From Oligoflexia bacterium (lineage in GTDB: Bacteria; Bdellovibrionota; UBA1018): a DNA stretch of 64,000 nucleotides. This document shows, piece by piece, positions 55,201 to 63,936 of this stretch. Made by a program: the position numbers and the translations under genes. The stretch is taken from the NCBI GenBank assembly GCA_014378465.1, contig JACMNQ010000065.1, forward strand, positions 130,133-194,132, written 5' to 3'. Each line of letters starts with the position of its first letter. The stretch's first letter is position 1. The notes under the pieces are model-generated. The model made no database searches and was not told the origin of the DNA. It saw nothing but the letters and a program-made list of their open reading frames with translations.

Positions 55201-55821
55201 GGTGAAATGATCCTGAAACTCCTGCCTCCTGCGGATGGGCAACTCGCGCTGGTGCGAAAGCAGACGCTCCTGCTCGTGCAGGGCGCCGAAAGAATGCAGA
55301 GTCTGATTGAAAGTCTGCTGGATCTGGCCAGCGCGGAGGCCGGGCGTTTCAAAGTGGGGCTTCAGGACTTGGATCTCAAGGGGGTGATTGAGGAATCCGT
55401 CGCTTCCCTGGCCCTGATCGCGCGGGACAAGGGGCTTGAAGTGAAGCTGGAGATGAATCCCGTGACGTGTCTGGCGAAGTTGGATCGTTCGCGAATCGGT
55501 CAGTTGATGTCCAATCTTCTTGGAAATGCAATCAAGTTCACACCCGCGCCCGGCCGCATCACCGTTCGACTGGAGAAGTGCGATCAGGACATCGAAGTCT
55601 CCATTCAGGACACTGGGCCTGGAATACCGGAAAAAGATCTGCCTCATCTTTTCGACCGTTACTGGAAGGTCGAGAGAAGCAGCAGCAAAGGGACAGGGCT
55701 CGGGCTGTTCATTGCCAAAGGAATCGTAGAGGCTCATGGAGGGCGAATCTGGGTTGAAAGTCGAGAGGGTGAGGGCGCGACTTTTCGCTTCTCCCTTCCG
55801 ATCCTGCCCCGAGAGAGTTGA
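52258..55821 (+). CDS. orphan multi-sensor histidine kinase (GAF-PAS-PAS-GAF-PAS-GAF-HisKA-HATPase)
   Basis: 1187 residues, cytoplasmic, with no membrane helix. Approximate order: GAF (40-180), PAS (195-315), PAS (325-445; LFDGVSDAVFIKDRKGLYV), GAF (465-615), PAS (625-740; ILEQMPVGVVILEA), GAF (765-950), HisKA with His969 in MIAIVSHDLKNPLSS, and HATPase with NLLGNAIKFTP, DTGPGIPEKDL and GTGLGLFIAKG. No response regulator is adjacent. ATGs at 52258 and 52294 are both possible. It diverges from the desaturase, so it may share its control region. Confidence 0.9.
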   Translation: MYRRAPAEDPEKMTSPEKIFGNNSRSSSGLRALGPAPEGVRTLQDVLSIMDAGMGRLELESLMPELLVRIRRIFTSESVFLYLQDAAGKKLRALATSGSGSERHEIHPLGDEIETTVFQKGEAMAFNHFMGSSSHSFMAAPLRINAELCGAIKVGSVSGMQYGPHELIILQLLADRLGLSLERARSHDDTNRVEQRYQDLLNWLDHVFVWEADADELTLSFISSQAERLLGFSLDRWRESPRFLLDRIDPRDRDRFRVALLTAASSHQNQELELRMLSALGRSRRFRVGLSTVRSEPGAPVQIRGVCVEITPAGEFYGHLQQSDLLLNALFDGVSDAVFIKDRKGLYVMANPVLARILGGSRVDAMLGKSDFDFLPHETATQMRDAEILVMKTRNPVETEEIIEVDGKIRTFLAVKSPYLDQNGEVIGIFGLAHDISERKAEEGRRKQRELQQSVVARFGLRALTDVGMSALFEEAVKMLEETLHLDVISILELQPDESLLLRAGRGWKHGEVGSMVAGRIRESQAGYTLLSTEPVVVDDLDRETRFRIVQPLLDYRIRSSMSVVISRYSSNEPYGVLGGHSRSLRRFNEDEVAFLKAISNILSSSILRSDLLEKAEFEKRRLETILEQMPVGVVILEAPSGQLLVENRQASTTLGKSAGEPCGTDWKGHHADGRPYRTEEWPQFRAMTAGETVQDEDIDVVRADDSRRVIRLSAAPIRDQNGRIAAVVIVFADVSGERAASREREWLYEREKTTRKLVTAAGERLELLLEVTHALFGTPLEKGDQRLVNLASTLVPRLSDWCQIDILESSGTLRTVALEHRDPAKLGLARSLSSRYGRQFSTGIWGPRILSTGKALFMPEMLDADLVEISQDPEHLRLLRALDVHSLMIIPIQQTGTGTEEDGIRRSGVLGYVTLARTGGSLKYSREDLDLAQDAANRAALALESTQLYQATREAVRAREDMIAIVSHDLKNPLSSILMGGEMILKLLPPADGQLALVRKQTLLLVQGAERMQSLIESLLDLASAEAGRFKVGLQDLDLKGVIEESVASLALIARDKGLEVKLEMNPVTCLAKLDRSRIGQLMSNLLGNAIKFTPAPGRITVRLEKCDQDIEVSIQDTGPGIPEKDLPHLFDRYWKVERSSSKGTGLGLFIAKGIVEAHGGRIWVESREGEGATFRFSLPILPRES

Positions 55822-55855
55822 AATCCGCGTCGTCCACGTATAGAACTTGGGGTCT

Positions 55856-56206
55856 ATGACAATCTACGCACCCGGCCAGACCCACGAAGTGACGATGCAG
55901 AATTTCGAGACGATCGTGGATACTCACCCGCGCGTGATTCTGGATTTCTGGGCCTCCTGGTGCGCCCCGTGTAAAATTTTTTCGCCCCTGTTCTCGGAAC
56001 TTGCCGAGCTCCATCCCGATGTTTTTTTCGGGAAGGTGAATACGGAAGTGGCGACCGATCTCGCTCAGGCGTTTCTAGTGAGCTCGATTCCGACGGTGAT
56101 GGCCTTCAAGTCCGGCGCCCTGATCTTTGAACAGCCGGGAGTTCCGCCGGTCGCACTGCTGGAGAAGTTGATCGCGCGTCTACGCTCCGAGGAAGTTCAG
56201 GAATGA
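55856..56206 (+). CDS. thioredoxin-like protein
   Basis: 116 residues from the ATG at 55856; a TTG at 55847 is an alternative. Classical thioredoxin fold with FWASWCAPCKIFSPL (about 28-42), VFFGKVNTEVATDLAQAF and the cis-Pro in SSIPTVMAFKSG. Cytoplasmic; probably a general disulfide reductase. The DUF3820 gene starts in its last 4 bases (ATGA) and hmgA overlaps that in turn. Confidence 0.93.
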   Translation: MTIYAPGQTHEVTMQNFETIVDTHPRVILDFWASWCAPCKIFSPLFSELAELHPDVFFGKVNTEVATDLAQAFLVSSIPTVMAFKSGALIFEQPGVPPVALLEKLIARLRSEEVQE

Positions 56207-56493
56207 CCCTCTCACCCCTGAGTGACCGGGATTTCATGCTGAAGCTCGCGCGGATGCGCATGCCGTACGGAAAATACCGGGACATGCCCCTGGTGGAGCT
56301 CCCGGAGCCCTATGTGGTCTGGATGCATCAGCAAGGGTTTCCTGACACGGAATTGGGAAGAATGCTGGGCATCGTCTACGAGATCAAGGTCAACGGACTG
56401 GAGCATCTGTTTGCGCCTCTAAGCTTGTCTAACGGAATGAGTTCTGATGTAACTGGAACAGCAGGAAGGAATCGCCGCCTTTGCAAAAATTGA
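56203..56493 (+). CDS. DUF3820-family small protein
   Basis: 96 residues. [28 protein letters not shown] and [19 protein letters not shown] match the DUF3820 signature, a family once annotated as quorum-sensing-linked but of unproven function. It overlaps the thioredoxin gene by 4 bp and hmgA by 13 bp, so the three are probably one transcript. The C-terminal 25 residues are poorly conserved. Confidence 0.85.
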   Translation: MTLSPLSDRDFMLKLARMRMPYGKYRDMPLVELPEPYVVWMHQQGFPDTELGRMLGIVYEIKVNGLEHLFAPLSLSNGMSSDVTGTAGRNRRLCKN

Positions 56494-57815
56494 AGACGCT
56501 CCAGTATCTGTCAGGATTCGGTAGTGAATTTGCCTCAGAAGCATTGTCCGGGGCTCTGCCCGTCGGACAGAATTCCCCTCAAAAAGTTCCTTACGGCCTC
56601 TATGCAGAGCAGCTCTCGGGTACCGCGTTCACCGCTCCCCGTTCAGAGAATCGCAGGAGCTGGCTCTACCGGATCAGGCCCGCTTCCGTGCATTCGGCCT
56701 TTCGGCAGATTTCCAGTGAAGGCCTGGTCTCCAGTCCCTTTGATCGTGTGATCACTTCCCCGAATCAGCTGCGCTGGAGTCCTTTGCCGCTTCCGAGCCA
56801 GCCAACCGACTTCGTCGATGGCCTGGTGACGATCGCAGGCAATGGAGATCATACCGTGCAGGTCGGCATGGCCGTGCATGTCTATTCGGCGAACATCTCG
56901 ATGGTGGAAAGGTGTTTTTACAACGCAGACGGTGAGTTTCTGATCGTTCCACAGCTCGGAACTCTGCGTCTTCACACGGAGCTCGGCATTCTCGAAGTCG
57001 CTCCGCAGGAGATCGCCGTCATTCCACGCGGGATGCGGTTTCGCGTGGAATTGCTGGAAGGTGCTTCACGCGGCTACGTGTGTGAAAACTACGGCGCGGC
57101 TTTTCGACTGCCGGAACTCGGTCCAATCGGGGCCAACGGACTCGCCAATGCGCGGGATTTTCTGATTCCCGTGGCGTGTTTTGAGGATCTCGAGGGAAAG
57201 TTCGAGCTTGTTGCCAAATTCATGGGGCAGCTCTGGACCTGTGAGATGGATCACTCGCCCCTGGACGTCGTGGCATGGCATGGCAATTATGTGCCCTATA
57301 AATATGATCTTCGACTTTTCAACACGATCAATACCGTAAGTTATGATCATCCGGATCCGTCGATCTTCACCGTACTGACTTCGCCCTCAGGGATGCCCGG
57401 CACGGCGAACATCGACTTCGTGATCTTTCCACCTCGCTGGATGGTGGCTGAAAACACGTTTCGTCCCCCCTGGTTTCATCGCAACATGATGAGTGAGTAC
57501 ATGGGGCTCGTCCATGGAACTTATGACGCGAAAGCGGAAGGGTTCCTGCCGGGCGGCGGCAGTCTTCACAATTCGATGTCCGGTCATGGCCCGGACGCCG
57601 TGACTTTCGAAAAGGCGAGTGAAGCCACGCTTGCCCCCCACCGGATCGAACAGACTCTCGCGTTCATGTTCGAAAGCCGCTACGTTCTTCGTCCGACGGC
57701 CTTTGCCTTGGCTGCGCCGGAACTTCAGAAAAATTATCAGGACTGCTGGCAGGGTCTCAAGAAGAACTTCACAGGGAAAAATTCCACGACAAAGAACGTC
57801 GCGGGAAAGGTCTGA
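56481..57815 (+). CDS. hmgA: homogentisate 1,2-dioxygenase HmgA
   Basis: 444 residues. Starts at TTG (56481), the only start consistent with the family's N-terminus [27 protein letters not shown] is about 12 nt upstream. Cupin iron ligands are in [15 protein letters not shown] and [19 protein letters not shown] and [12 protein letters not shown] are further hallmarks. It opens the ring of homogentisate in tyrosine degradation. The family ends near CWQGLKKNF; here 14 extra residues run into the remnant that follows. maiA and fahA are not in the window, so the rest of the pathway must lie elsewhere. Confidence 0.95.
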   Translation: MQKLKTLQYLSGFGSEFASEALSGALPVGQNSPQKVPYGLYAEQLSGTAFTAPRSENRRSWLYRIRPASVHSAFRQISSEGLVSSPFDRVITSPNQLRWSPLPLPSQPTDFVDGLVTIAGNGDHTVQVGMAVHVYSANISMVERCFYNADGEFLIVPQLGTLRLHTELGILEVAPQEIAVIPRGMRFRVELLEGASRGYVCENYGAAFRLPELGPIGANGLANARDFLIPVACFEDLEGKFELVAKFMGQLWTCEMDHSPLDVVAWHGNYVPYKYDLRLFNTINTVSYDHPDPSIFTVLTSPSGMPGTANIDFVIFPPRWMVAENTFRPPWFHRNMMSEYMGLVHGTYDAKAEGFLPGGGSLHNSMSGHGPDAVTFEKASEATLAPHRIEQTLAFMFESRYVLRPTAFALAAPELQKNYQDCWQGLKKNFTGKNSTTKNVAGKV

Positions 57816-57952
57816 CGGTCTGGCATGCGCGCAGTCCGTTCATCCTCACGGATATCGAGGTTCTCAGGGCCCGTCGTCTGGACAGTGCAGTGGTTCAGGA
57901 CGCGGACGGAGAAATCCTGAGTGGCGAGTTCGAAAATCTTGCTGCGGCCTAA
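57765..57952 (+). pseudogene. unidentified 3' gene fragment overlapping the end of hmgA
   Basis: In the +2 frame relative to hmgA, an open stretch reads [19 protein letters not shown] and then SAVVQDADGEILSGEFENL, ending at TAA (57950-57952). It has coding character but no start codon, and it begins inside the hmgA tail. It looks like the C-terminus of a lost gene joined to hmgA by a deletion. No family recognised. Confidence 0.3.
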
Positions 57953-58236
57953 GCTGCCGGTTCGGCTTTGGCCGGCCTGGGTTCCTGAGGGATGACCAGA
58001 GATTCGTCGTGGCCCTGAGACTCTTCCCGCCTGTTCTCCGTGGAAGTGACGGCAGTCTTCATTTTTTTCACCGGCCGAGCGGCTTTTGCTCCATATCCGG
58101 ATTTTTCAGTTACCGGAAGTTCCCCGGCAAGTTCCATGCAGAAAAGGGAAGAATACCGGGTTTGAGAGGTCGGGAGGCACTTAAAGATCTTTCCGCAGCC
58201 ACAAGCGCAGAGGCGTTCTTCGAGTTTCATGGTCAT
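57949..58236 (-). CDS. small cysteine-rich (zinc-binding) protein
   Basis: 95 residues from the ATG at 58236 (AAAGGTG 9 nt upstream; an in-frame GTG at 58248 is the alternative). RLCACGCGKIFKCLPTSQTRYSSLFC (positions about 8-33) holds five cysteines arranged as a compact zinc-binding knuckle. The tail is basic then Pro/Glu-rich. It lies 24 bp downstream of glgB on the same strand and may be co-transcribed with the glycogen operon, but its role is unknown. Confidence 0.6.
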   Translation of the reverse strand: MTMKLEERLCACGCGKIFKCLPTSQTRYSSLFCMELAGELPVTEKSGYGAKAARPVKKMKTAVTSTENRREESQGHDESLVIPQEPRPAKAEPAA

Positions 58237-58260
58237 GTCAAATTGCACCTTTCGTACCGG

Positions 58261-60366
58261 TCAGCACCCGATCAGCACCTGCGCACTCCGATTGGGCAGA
58301 TAAATCTGAACGGATTGTTCCTGACCGTACATGGGAACCCTCTGCCAGGGGTAAGTCACGGATTCCTTCACTCGGCCGTGTCCCTCGAAAAGTACATCGT
58401 CGGTATTCAATATGACCCGGTAATCGCGCGCTTCCGGTGCGGGGATCCGAAGTTCCGAACAGGACTGAGTGGGATGAAAATTGAACGCGAAGAGCAGAGG
58501 TCCCCTGCGGTAGACCAGCTGCTTCTGGTCCTCGTGAACCGCGAGCTGGGCGATCTCGCTCTGCTGGTAGAGTCCGTAATATCCGTCGAGCTTCAGCATC
58601 GCGCGATCAAATTCAAGCAGACCCCGGTACCGAAGATCGGTGCGGTCCCCGAGCGACCACTGGCGTCGGGCATGAAGAAATGAATTCTGGTTTCCTTCTC
58701 GCGGAAAATCGATCCATTCGGGGTGGCCGAATTCATTTCCCATGAAATTCAGCCACGCGTCTCCGGCCAGACTGAAAGTGATCAGGCGAATGAGCTTGTG
58801 GAGAGCGATGCCGCGGTCGATGATGACACTTGGCTCCGCTTTCGCCATCTTCCAGTACATTTCCTGGTCCATGAGCCTGAAGGCGAGGGTGACGTCTCCG
58901 ACCAGCGCCTGATCATGACTTTCGGCGTAGCCCACGTGCTTTTCAGTTCGACGCCGATTGAGAAGCGTTCCGTAGATCTCGCCGAGACTCCAGTCCTCCT
59001 CACGCTTTTCCTTGAGGAGTTTGATCCACGCATCAGGTGCTCCCATCGCAAGCCGGTAGTCAAAACCGAGGCCGCCTTCCTTCACGGGCCGAGCGGTGCC
59101 GGGCATTCCGGAGACTTCTTCCGCGATCGTGGTGATCTGATTGACCGTCGCATGTGCGACCCGGTTCGCCAGTTTCATGTAAATGAGCGCGTCTTCATCC
59201 ACGTTATCGCCGAAATAATCGTCGTAGCTCGTGAAGGTTCGGTTGAGCCCATGGTCCCGGTAAAGCATGCTCGTGACTCCGTCAAAGCGGAACCCGTCAA
59301 AATGATAATCCTCCAGCCAGAAGCGGACGTTGCTGAGGAGAAAGCGCAGGACTTCGGGCTTGGCATAATCAAAGAGCAGCGAGTCCCAGGCCACGTGATT
59401 GCCCCGGGCTCCGGCGTGAAAGTACTGGTGATCGGTGCCATCGAGAAGATTCAAGCCCTCATTCGCGTTTTTGACCGCGTGACTGTGCACCAGATCGAGA
59501 AACACCTGGAGTCCGAGACCGTGAGCGACATCCACCAGCTCCTTGAGTTCCTCGGGAGTGCCGAAGCGGGAAGAGACCGCGAAGAAGTTGCTCACGTGGT
59601 AACCGAAAGACGCGTAGTAGGGGTGTTCCATGATGGCCATGAGCTGGACGGCGTTGTAGCCAAGACTTGCGATTCTTGGGAGGATCAGGCGCGTGAATTC
59701 GCTGAAAGTGCCGACTTTGCCTTCTTCCTGAGCCATCCCGACATGAGCTTCATAGATCCGCAGACCCCCTTTTCGATGGGGCGTCTGATTTTTGAAACGG
59801 TAAGGGTGCGGCGGCTCCCAGTACTGTCCATTGAAATCGCCCGAAGGCTCCTGCACGGCTCGCCTGATGAAAGCCGGGATGCGGTCCACGGGACCAAGGC
59901 TTTCCGTATGAACATGCACTTTCACGCGGCTTTCATGAGAGAGTGCGCCGCCGGCCGAATCTGTTCCGGTCGCGGAGTCCGGAAGAAACAGGCTCCAGTT
60001 TCCCTGGAGGTCGCGCTTCATCGGGTGGGCGCTCCGATTCCACTGATTGAAATCACCGATCAGAAAAAGCGCTTTTGCGCCCGGTGCCCACTCGCGGTAC
60101 CAGATCCCTTTTTGGCCGAGGTATTCACCGCGATTGAAACCGAAGTAGCGGTGGGCTTTGGAAACCTGCTCCAGTCCGCCTTTGCCGAAGCGCTCTTCGA
60201 GTTCCTGGAGGCGCTTCTGAAACTGGGACTCGCGCCAGGCCAGTTTACCCTGGTAAGGCTCAAGCCACGCATCCTGGTCCACCAGACTGGGCCCGAGACC
60301 TCGCAATTGCGCAGATCCGGCCGCTTTGTCCATTTTCAGCTGCGGAGATTCAGAGGGCCTTTTCAT
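58261..60366 (-). CDS. glgB: 1,4-alpha-glucan branching enzyme, eukaryotic-like GBE1 subtype
   Basis: 701 residues, GH13. N-terminal carbohydrate-binding module with [10 protein letters not shown] and [21 protein letters not shown], which is the plant/animal GBE pattern. Barrel catalytic residues: [10 protein letters not shown], the nucleophile Asp in [11 protein letters not shown], the acid/base Glu in [11 protein letters not shown], and [11 protein letters not shown]. The final domain includes [13 protein letters not shown]. It shares an ATGA overlap with pgm. Together with the GT3 synthase it forms an animal-like glycogen route. It branches linear glucan by alpha-1,6 transfer. Confidence 0.93.
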   Translation of the reverse strand: MKRPSESPQLKMDKAAGSAQLRGLGPSLVDQDAWLEPYQGKLAWRESQFQKRLQELEERFGKGGLEQVSKAHRYFGFNRGEYLGQKGIWYREWAPGAKALFLIGDFNQWNRSAHPMKRDLQGNWSLFLPDSATGTDSAGGALSHESRVKVHVHTESLGPVDRIPAFIRRAVQEPSGDFNGQYWEPPHPYRFKNQTPHRKGGLRIYEAHVGMAQEEGKVGTFSEFTRLILPRIASLGYNAVQLMAIMEHPYYASFGYHVSNFFAVSSRFGTPEELKELVDVAHGLGLQVFLDLVHSHAVKNANEGLNLLDGTDHQYFHAGARGNHVAWDSLLFDYAKPEVLRFLLSNVRFWLEDYHFDGFRFDGVTSMLYRDHGLNRTFTSYDDYFGDNVDEDALIYMKLANRVAHATVNQITTIAEEVSGMPGTARPVKEGGLGFDYRLAMGAPDAWIKLLKEKREEDWSLGEIYGTLLNRRRTEKHVGYAESHDQALVGDVTLAFRLMDQEMYWKMAKAEPSVIIDRGIALHKLIRLITFSLAGDAWLNFMGNEFGHPEWIDFPREGNQNSFLHARRQWSLGDRTDLRYRGLLEFDRAMLKLDGYYGLYQQSEIAQLAVHEDQKQLVYRRGPLLFAFNFHPTQSCSELRIPAPEARDYRVILNTDDVLFEGHGRVKESVTYPWQRVPMYGQEQSVQIYLPNRSAQVLIGC

Positions 60367-62042
60367 CTCTCTTTCTTCATGACCCTTTCGACCATGGCCT
60401 GGGCTTCGGTCTGAATCTGCTTCAGGTGTGCCTCACCCTTGAAGCTTTCCGTGTAGATCTTGTAGACGTTTTCAGTGCCTGAGGGTCTTGCTGCAAACCA
60501 GCCGTTCTCCGTCACGACTTTGAGCCCGCCCATCGCCGCACCATTGCCCGGGGCCTTCGTCAGTTTCTGAGTGATCGGGTCGCCAGCCAGAAGAGTGGCC
60601 GTGACATCCTCAGGGCTCATCTTCTTGAGAATTTCGCGACTTCGCGCGTCCGCAGGGGCATCGAGTCTTTCATAGAGCGGACTGCCGAACTCAGCCGTCA
60701 GTGCCTGATAGTGCTTGCCAGGGTCCTTGCCGGTTCGCGCGGTGATCTCGGCCGCCAGGAGGTTCAGGATGATCCCGTCCTTGTCCGTCGTCCAGACTCC
60801 GCCGTCTCGCCTGAGAAAAGAAGCACCGGCACTTTCTTCACCCCCAAAACCGATGTCGCCGCTGAGAAGACCGTCGACGAACCATTTGAAACCGACCGGC
60901 ACCTCAGTGAGTTTCCGACCGAGTTTCCTGGCCACTCGGTCAATCATCGCGCTCGAAACCAGCGTTTTTCCGATCGCGGCCTCTTTTCTCCAGGCCGGAC
61001 GATTTTCAAAGAGGTAGGAGATCGCGACCGAAAGATAATGATTGGGATTCATGAGGCCAACGGACGGAGTGACGATCCCGTGTCGATCCGAATCGGCGTC
61101 ATTTCCAAAAGCGATGTCATGGCGGTCCTTGAGCGCGATGAGTCCCGCCATGGCGTAAGGAGAAGAGCAGTCCATGCGGATCTTTCCATCCTTGTCCACA
61201 CACATGAAGCTGAAGGTGGGGTCGACTTTCCTGTTCACGACCTCGATGTTCACACCGTAGGCTTCCGCGATCGGATCCCAGTAATGGATATTGGCGCCGC
61301 CCATCGGATCCACGCCCATGCGAAGCCCCGTGCTCCGGATGACGTCAAGATCAATCACGTTCTTGAGATCAGCCACGTAAGCTCGGACGAAATCGTGCTG
61401 ATGAATCTGAGAAACTTTGACGGCTTTTTCGTAAGCCAGAGTCCTGATCGAAATCGGGACGCCACGGGAAGTCTCCGAGACGATCTGCTTCAGAAGTTCG
61501 TTGGATCTTTTCTCAATGGGGTCGGTGATCTCGGTTCCGGCCGGACCGCCATGAGGAGGATTGTACTTGAAGCCGCCGTCTCCGGGTGGATTGTGCGAAG
61601 GAGTGATGACGATCCCGTCAGCAAGACCCCTTGTTCTGCCCGGCCCCTGATTGTAGGCCAGAATGGCGTGCGAGATGACGGGTGTGGGAGTGAATCCCTG
61701 CTTCTCCTGCATGAAGACTTCGACCTCATTGGCCGCCAGCACTTCGATCGTGGTTTCAAGGGCCGGTAGCGAGAGAGCATGCGTATCCATGCCGAGGTAA
61801 AGCGGACCGGTGATTCCCGCCTTCTTTCGGTAATCACAGACGGCCTGGGTCATCGCCAGGACATGCACCCGGTTGAAACTGCCTTCGGTCGAGGTTCCTC
61901 GGTGCCCTGAAGTGCCGAACGTCACCCTTTGCAGCGAATCTTTCGGATCCACTTTGAAATCAGTATAAGCCCGAATGAGTTGTCCGAGATCGATCAGAAT
62001 TTCGGGAGGAGCGACTTTTCCGGCAAGAGGGTGAATGGCCAT
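60363..62042 (-). CDS. pgm: phosphoglucomutase (alpha-D-glucose-1,6-bisphosphate-dependent)
   Basis: 559 residues, E. coli Pgm-like. [10 protein letters not shown] near residue 43, the phosphoserine loop in [13 protein letters not shown], the metal-binding loop in [12 protein letters not shown], the sugar loop [17 protein letters not shown] and the distal phosphate site [12 protein letters not shown] are all present. It interconverts glucose-6-phosphate and glucose-1-phosphate, feeding UDP-glucose synthesis for the synthase gene upstream. glgB overlaps its stop by 4 bp. Confidence 0.96.
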   Translation of the reverse strand: MAIHPLAGKVAPPEILIDLGQLIRAYTDFKVDPKDSLQRVTFGTSGHRGTSTEGSFNRVHVLAMTQAVCDYRKKAGITGPLYLGMDTHALSLPALETTIEVLAANEVEVFMQEKQGFTPTPVISHAILAYNQGPGRTRGLADGIVITPSHNPPGDGGFKYNPPHGGPAGTEITDPIEKRSNELLKQIVSETSRGVPISIRTLAYEKAVKVSQIHQHDFVRAYVADLKNVIDLDVIRSTGLRMGVDPMGGANIHYWDPIAEAYGVNIEVVNRKVDPTFSFMCVDKDGKIRMDCSSPYAMAGLIALKDRHDIAFGNDADSDRHGIVTPSVGLMNPNHYLSVAISYLFENRPAWRKEAAIGKTLVSSAMIDRVARKLGRKLTEVPVGFKWFVDGLLSGDIGFGGEESAGASFLRRDGGVWTTDKDGIILNLLAAEITARTGKDPGKHYQALTAEFGSPLYERLDAPADARSREILKKMSPEDVTATLLAGDPITQKLTKAPGNGAAMGGLKVVTENGWFAARPSGTENVYKIYTESFKGEAHLKQIQTEAQAMVERVMKKER

Positions 62043-62067
62043 GGGAAAATTCCTTTAATGAATTGCT

Positions 62068-63936
62068 TTATTTAGGTCTCATTTGAGGACTGATTGGAGG
62101 ATTTCGTCGAGGAGGGCGGGTTCGGTGGTGGCGTCCGCGCGCCAGGGCGATGCGGTGAGCCCGTCGGTAGGCGGGGATGAGCTCCTTCCAGTCAAACTTC
62201 GCGCTTTCGGATTCGACCCGGTTTCGGAGCTCAATGCGTTCTCGCATGCTCATCGTCATGACTTTGAAGATCGTGTCAGTCAACTGGTCAGCACTCTCGT
62301 CAAAGGTCCGGTGGCGGCGGTCGATGACGAAGAGTCCCTTTTCTTCGTGTTTCTGGATTTTTTCGCGAACATAGCTACCGAACCCTGACAGGTCACTCGT
62401 GATCGAGGGGATGCCGAGGGCCGCGCATTCTTCAGGCGTGTAGCCCCAAGGCTCGTAGTAACTCGGAAAAACGCCGAGATGGCAGCCTCGAACGAATTGC
62501 TCGTAATCCAGACCGATGATGGGACTGGCCGATGTCATGAACTCCGGATGATAGACGACTTTGACAGGGTCCTCGATCCGGTTCACCAGCCCGCACTGGC
62601 GGAGTTGGTTGAGGATGGGATCCTTGCCTTCGTCCTCCAGATTGTGAGTGACGACGTTGGGGAGAGGATGGGTCTGTCGCCACGCATGGGTGAGGCGTTT
62701 CAAAGCATGGAGCTCGCGGTCTTCAAAGAGGGAGGCGTTCTTCGGATCCACTCCCATGCTGGCGGTGAACAGAAGCTTCGCGGAAACCCCCGAGGCGATG
62801 GTCTCACATTGATTGGCCATTTCGCGAAAGAGCATCTGATTTTTGAGAGTGTGAACGTTGAAGCCGCGTGTGGGGGCTCTCGTCACGATGAAGGCGATGA
62901 CGGTGACGTCCTTCTTCTGGGATTTGAGCCGCCAGTTGAGCCGCGCCAGGCTCTCAATGAAAAGGTCGAGGCCCTTGTTCTGGTGTTCGTAGCGACCTGC
63001 CGTGAAGATGTGGAGCGTCTTGCCGAGATCAAACGTGTAGCTCGGAAAAAAATGTCCCATCACGAATTCCTGGATCCGCTTTTTGTAGATCAGATGCAGG
63101 TTCTGAAATTCATGAACGGCGGCGAAGCGCTTGCTGTTGAGGCCGTTGGGAAGCAGCACGTCGGCTTTTCTCCCGAGCAGGTGTTCGGCCTCGATCCCGG
63201 TGATCTCGCTGATCGTCGTGAAGCACGTCGCTCCCCAGGTCGCCGCGCGCTCGATCGAATATTTCGCGAAGATGTTTCTTTTCTTCGCTTCAACGAAGGG
63301 ATCAAACCGGGTCAGGTTCTGGTAAAAGTTCGGGTCTCCCGCCGCGAGGTATCGCCCCAGAATCGTGGCATGCGTGGTGAAAACGGTGCTGATCGGAATG
63401 TTTCGTTTGAGGAGAATGGGGATGGGGACTCCGGCCATCCATTCGTGAAACTGTGCAAGGAGCGGCGAACTGTCGAGTTTCATCGCTTTGACCCGGTGGA
63501 GCATCTCGAGATAATCAGCCGCGAGGTAACCAAAGAGAGTCGAATCTTCGACTTCGCTCTCGTTGCCGACTTCGATCCCGTGATCTTTCCACATCAGAAA
63601 TTTATAGTGATCCAGCCTGGCGCGGTACTGACTGAAGTCCAGAAGCACCACTTGTGGCTCGCCACTCACGAGCCAGCGGCCGAAATGAACTTTGACTCCG
63701 CGCTCTCTTTCAAGAAGGTCACAGGCTGCCCCGAAGTGTCCGGTTCGGGCCATGGGCTCGAACTCGATCTCCGCAGACGCCGCGTTGTAGGGGCCCACCA
63801 GGCAATAGCGTTCTTTCCACTCGTTGACCATGGCCTGGGCCTTGGTTCTCAATACGGTGTAGATCCCACCCAATTGCCAGCAGACTTCCCATCCGACTTC
63901 CACAAGTAGAGCTTCATCAGTTGGCTGTGTGCGCAC
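62068..63936 (-). CDS. glycogen synthase, GT3 (animal/fungal type)
   Basis: 622 residues. The GT3 signatures are N-terminal LLVEVGWEVCWQLGGIYTVLRTKA, HEWMAGVP, FTTHATILGRYLAAG, RYEHQNKGLDLFIESLARL and YEPWGYTPEECAALGIPSI with the E-x7-E donor-binding pair. This is the UDP-glucose-using family of animals and fungi, distinct from the bacterial GT5 (GlgA) that uses ADP-glucose. No regulatory phosphorylation tail as in mammals. The start appears to be GTG with no clear ribosome site; the last 15-20 residues are Arg/Pro-rich and may be a frame-altered end. Confidence 0.93.
   Translation of the reverse strand: MRTQPTDEALLVEVGWEVCWQLGGIYTVLRTKAQAMVNEWKERYCLVGPYNAASAEIEFEPMARTGHFGAACDLLERERGVKVHFGRWLVSGEPQVVLLDFSQYRARLDHYKFLMWKDHGIEVGNESEVEDSTLFGYLAADYLEMLHRVKAMKLDSSPLLAQFHEWMAGVPIPILLKRNIPISTVFTTHATILGRYLAAGDPNFYQNLTRFDPFVEAKKRNIFAKYSIERAATWGATCFTTISEITGIEAEHLLGRKADVLLPNGLNSKRFAAVHEFQNLHLIYKKRIQEFVMGHFFPSYTFDLGKTLHIFTAGRYEHQNKGLDLFIESLARLNWRLKSQKKDVTVIAFIVTRAPTRGFNVHTLKNQMLFREMANQCETIASGVSAKLLFTASMGVDPKNASLFEDRELHALKRLTHAWRQTHPLPNVVTHNLEDEGKDPILNQLRQCGLVNRIEDPVKVVYHPEFMTSASPIIGLDYEQFVRGCHLGVFPSYYEPWGYTPEECAALGIPSITSDLSGFGSYVREKIQKHEEKGLFVIDRRHRTFDESADQLTDTIFKVMTMSMRERIELRNRVESESAKFDWKELIPAYRRAHRIALARGRHHRTRPPRRNPPISPQMRPK

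Noticed and set aside
58723..60414. 563-codon open frame on the plus strand opposite glgB
   Set aside because: It is the antisense shadow of a well-recognised branching enzyme; the high GC and codon bias of the real gene suppress stops on the other strand. No domain or signal is seen.
60711..61769. 352-codon plus-strand frame inside pgm
   Set aside because: Antisense shadow of phosphoglucomutase.
62479..63909. 476-codon plus-strand frame opposite the GT3 synthase
   Set aside because: Antisense shadow; it has no motif of its own and the synthase motifs are clear.
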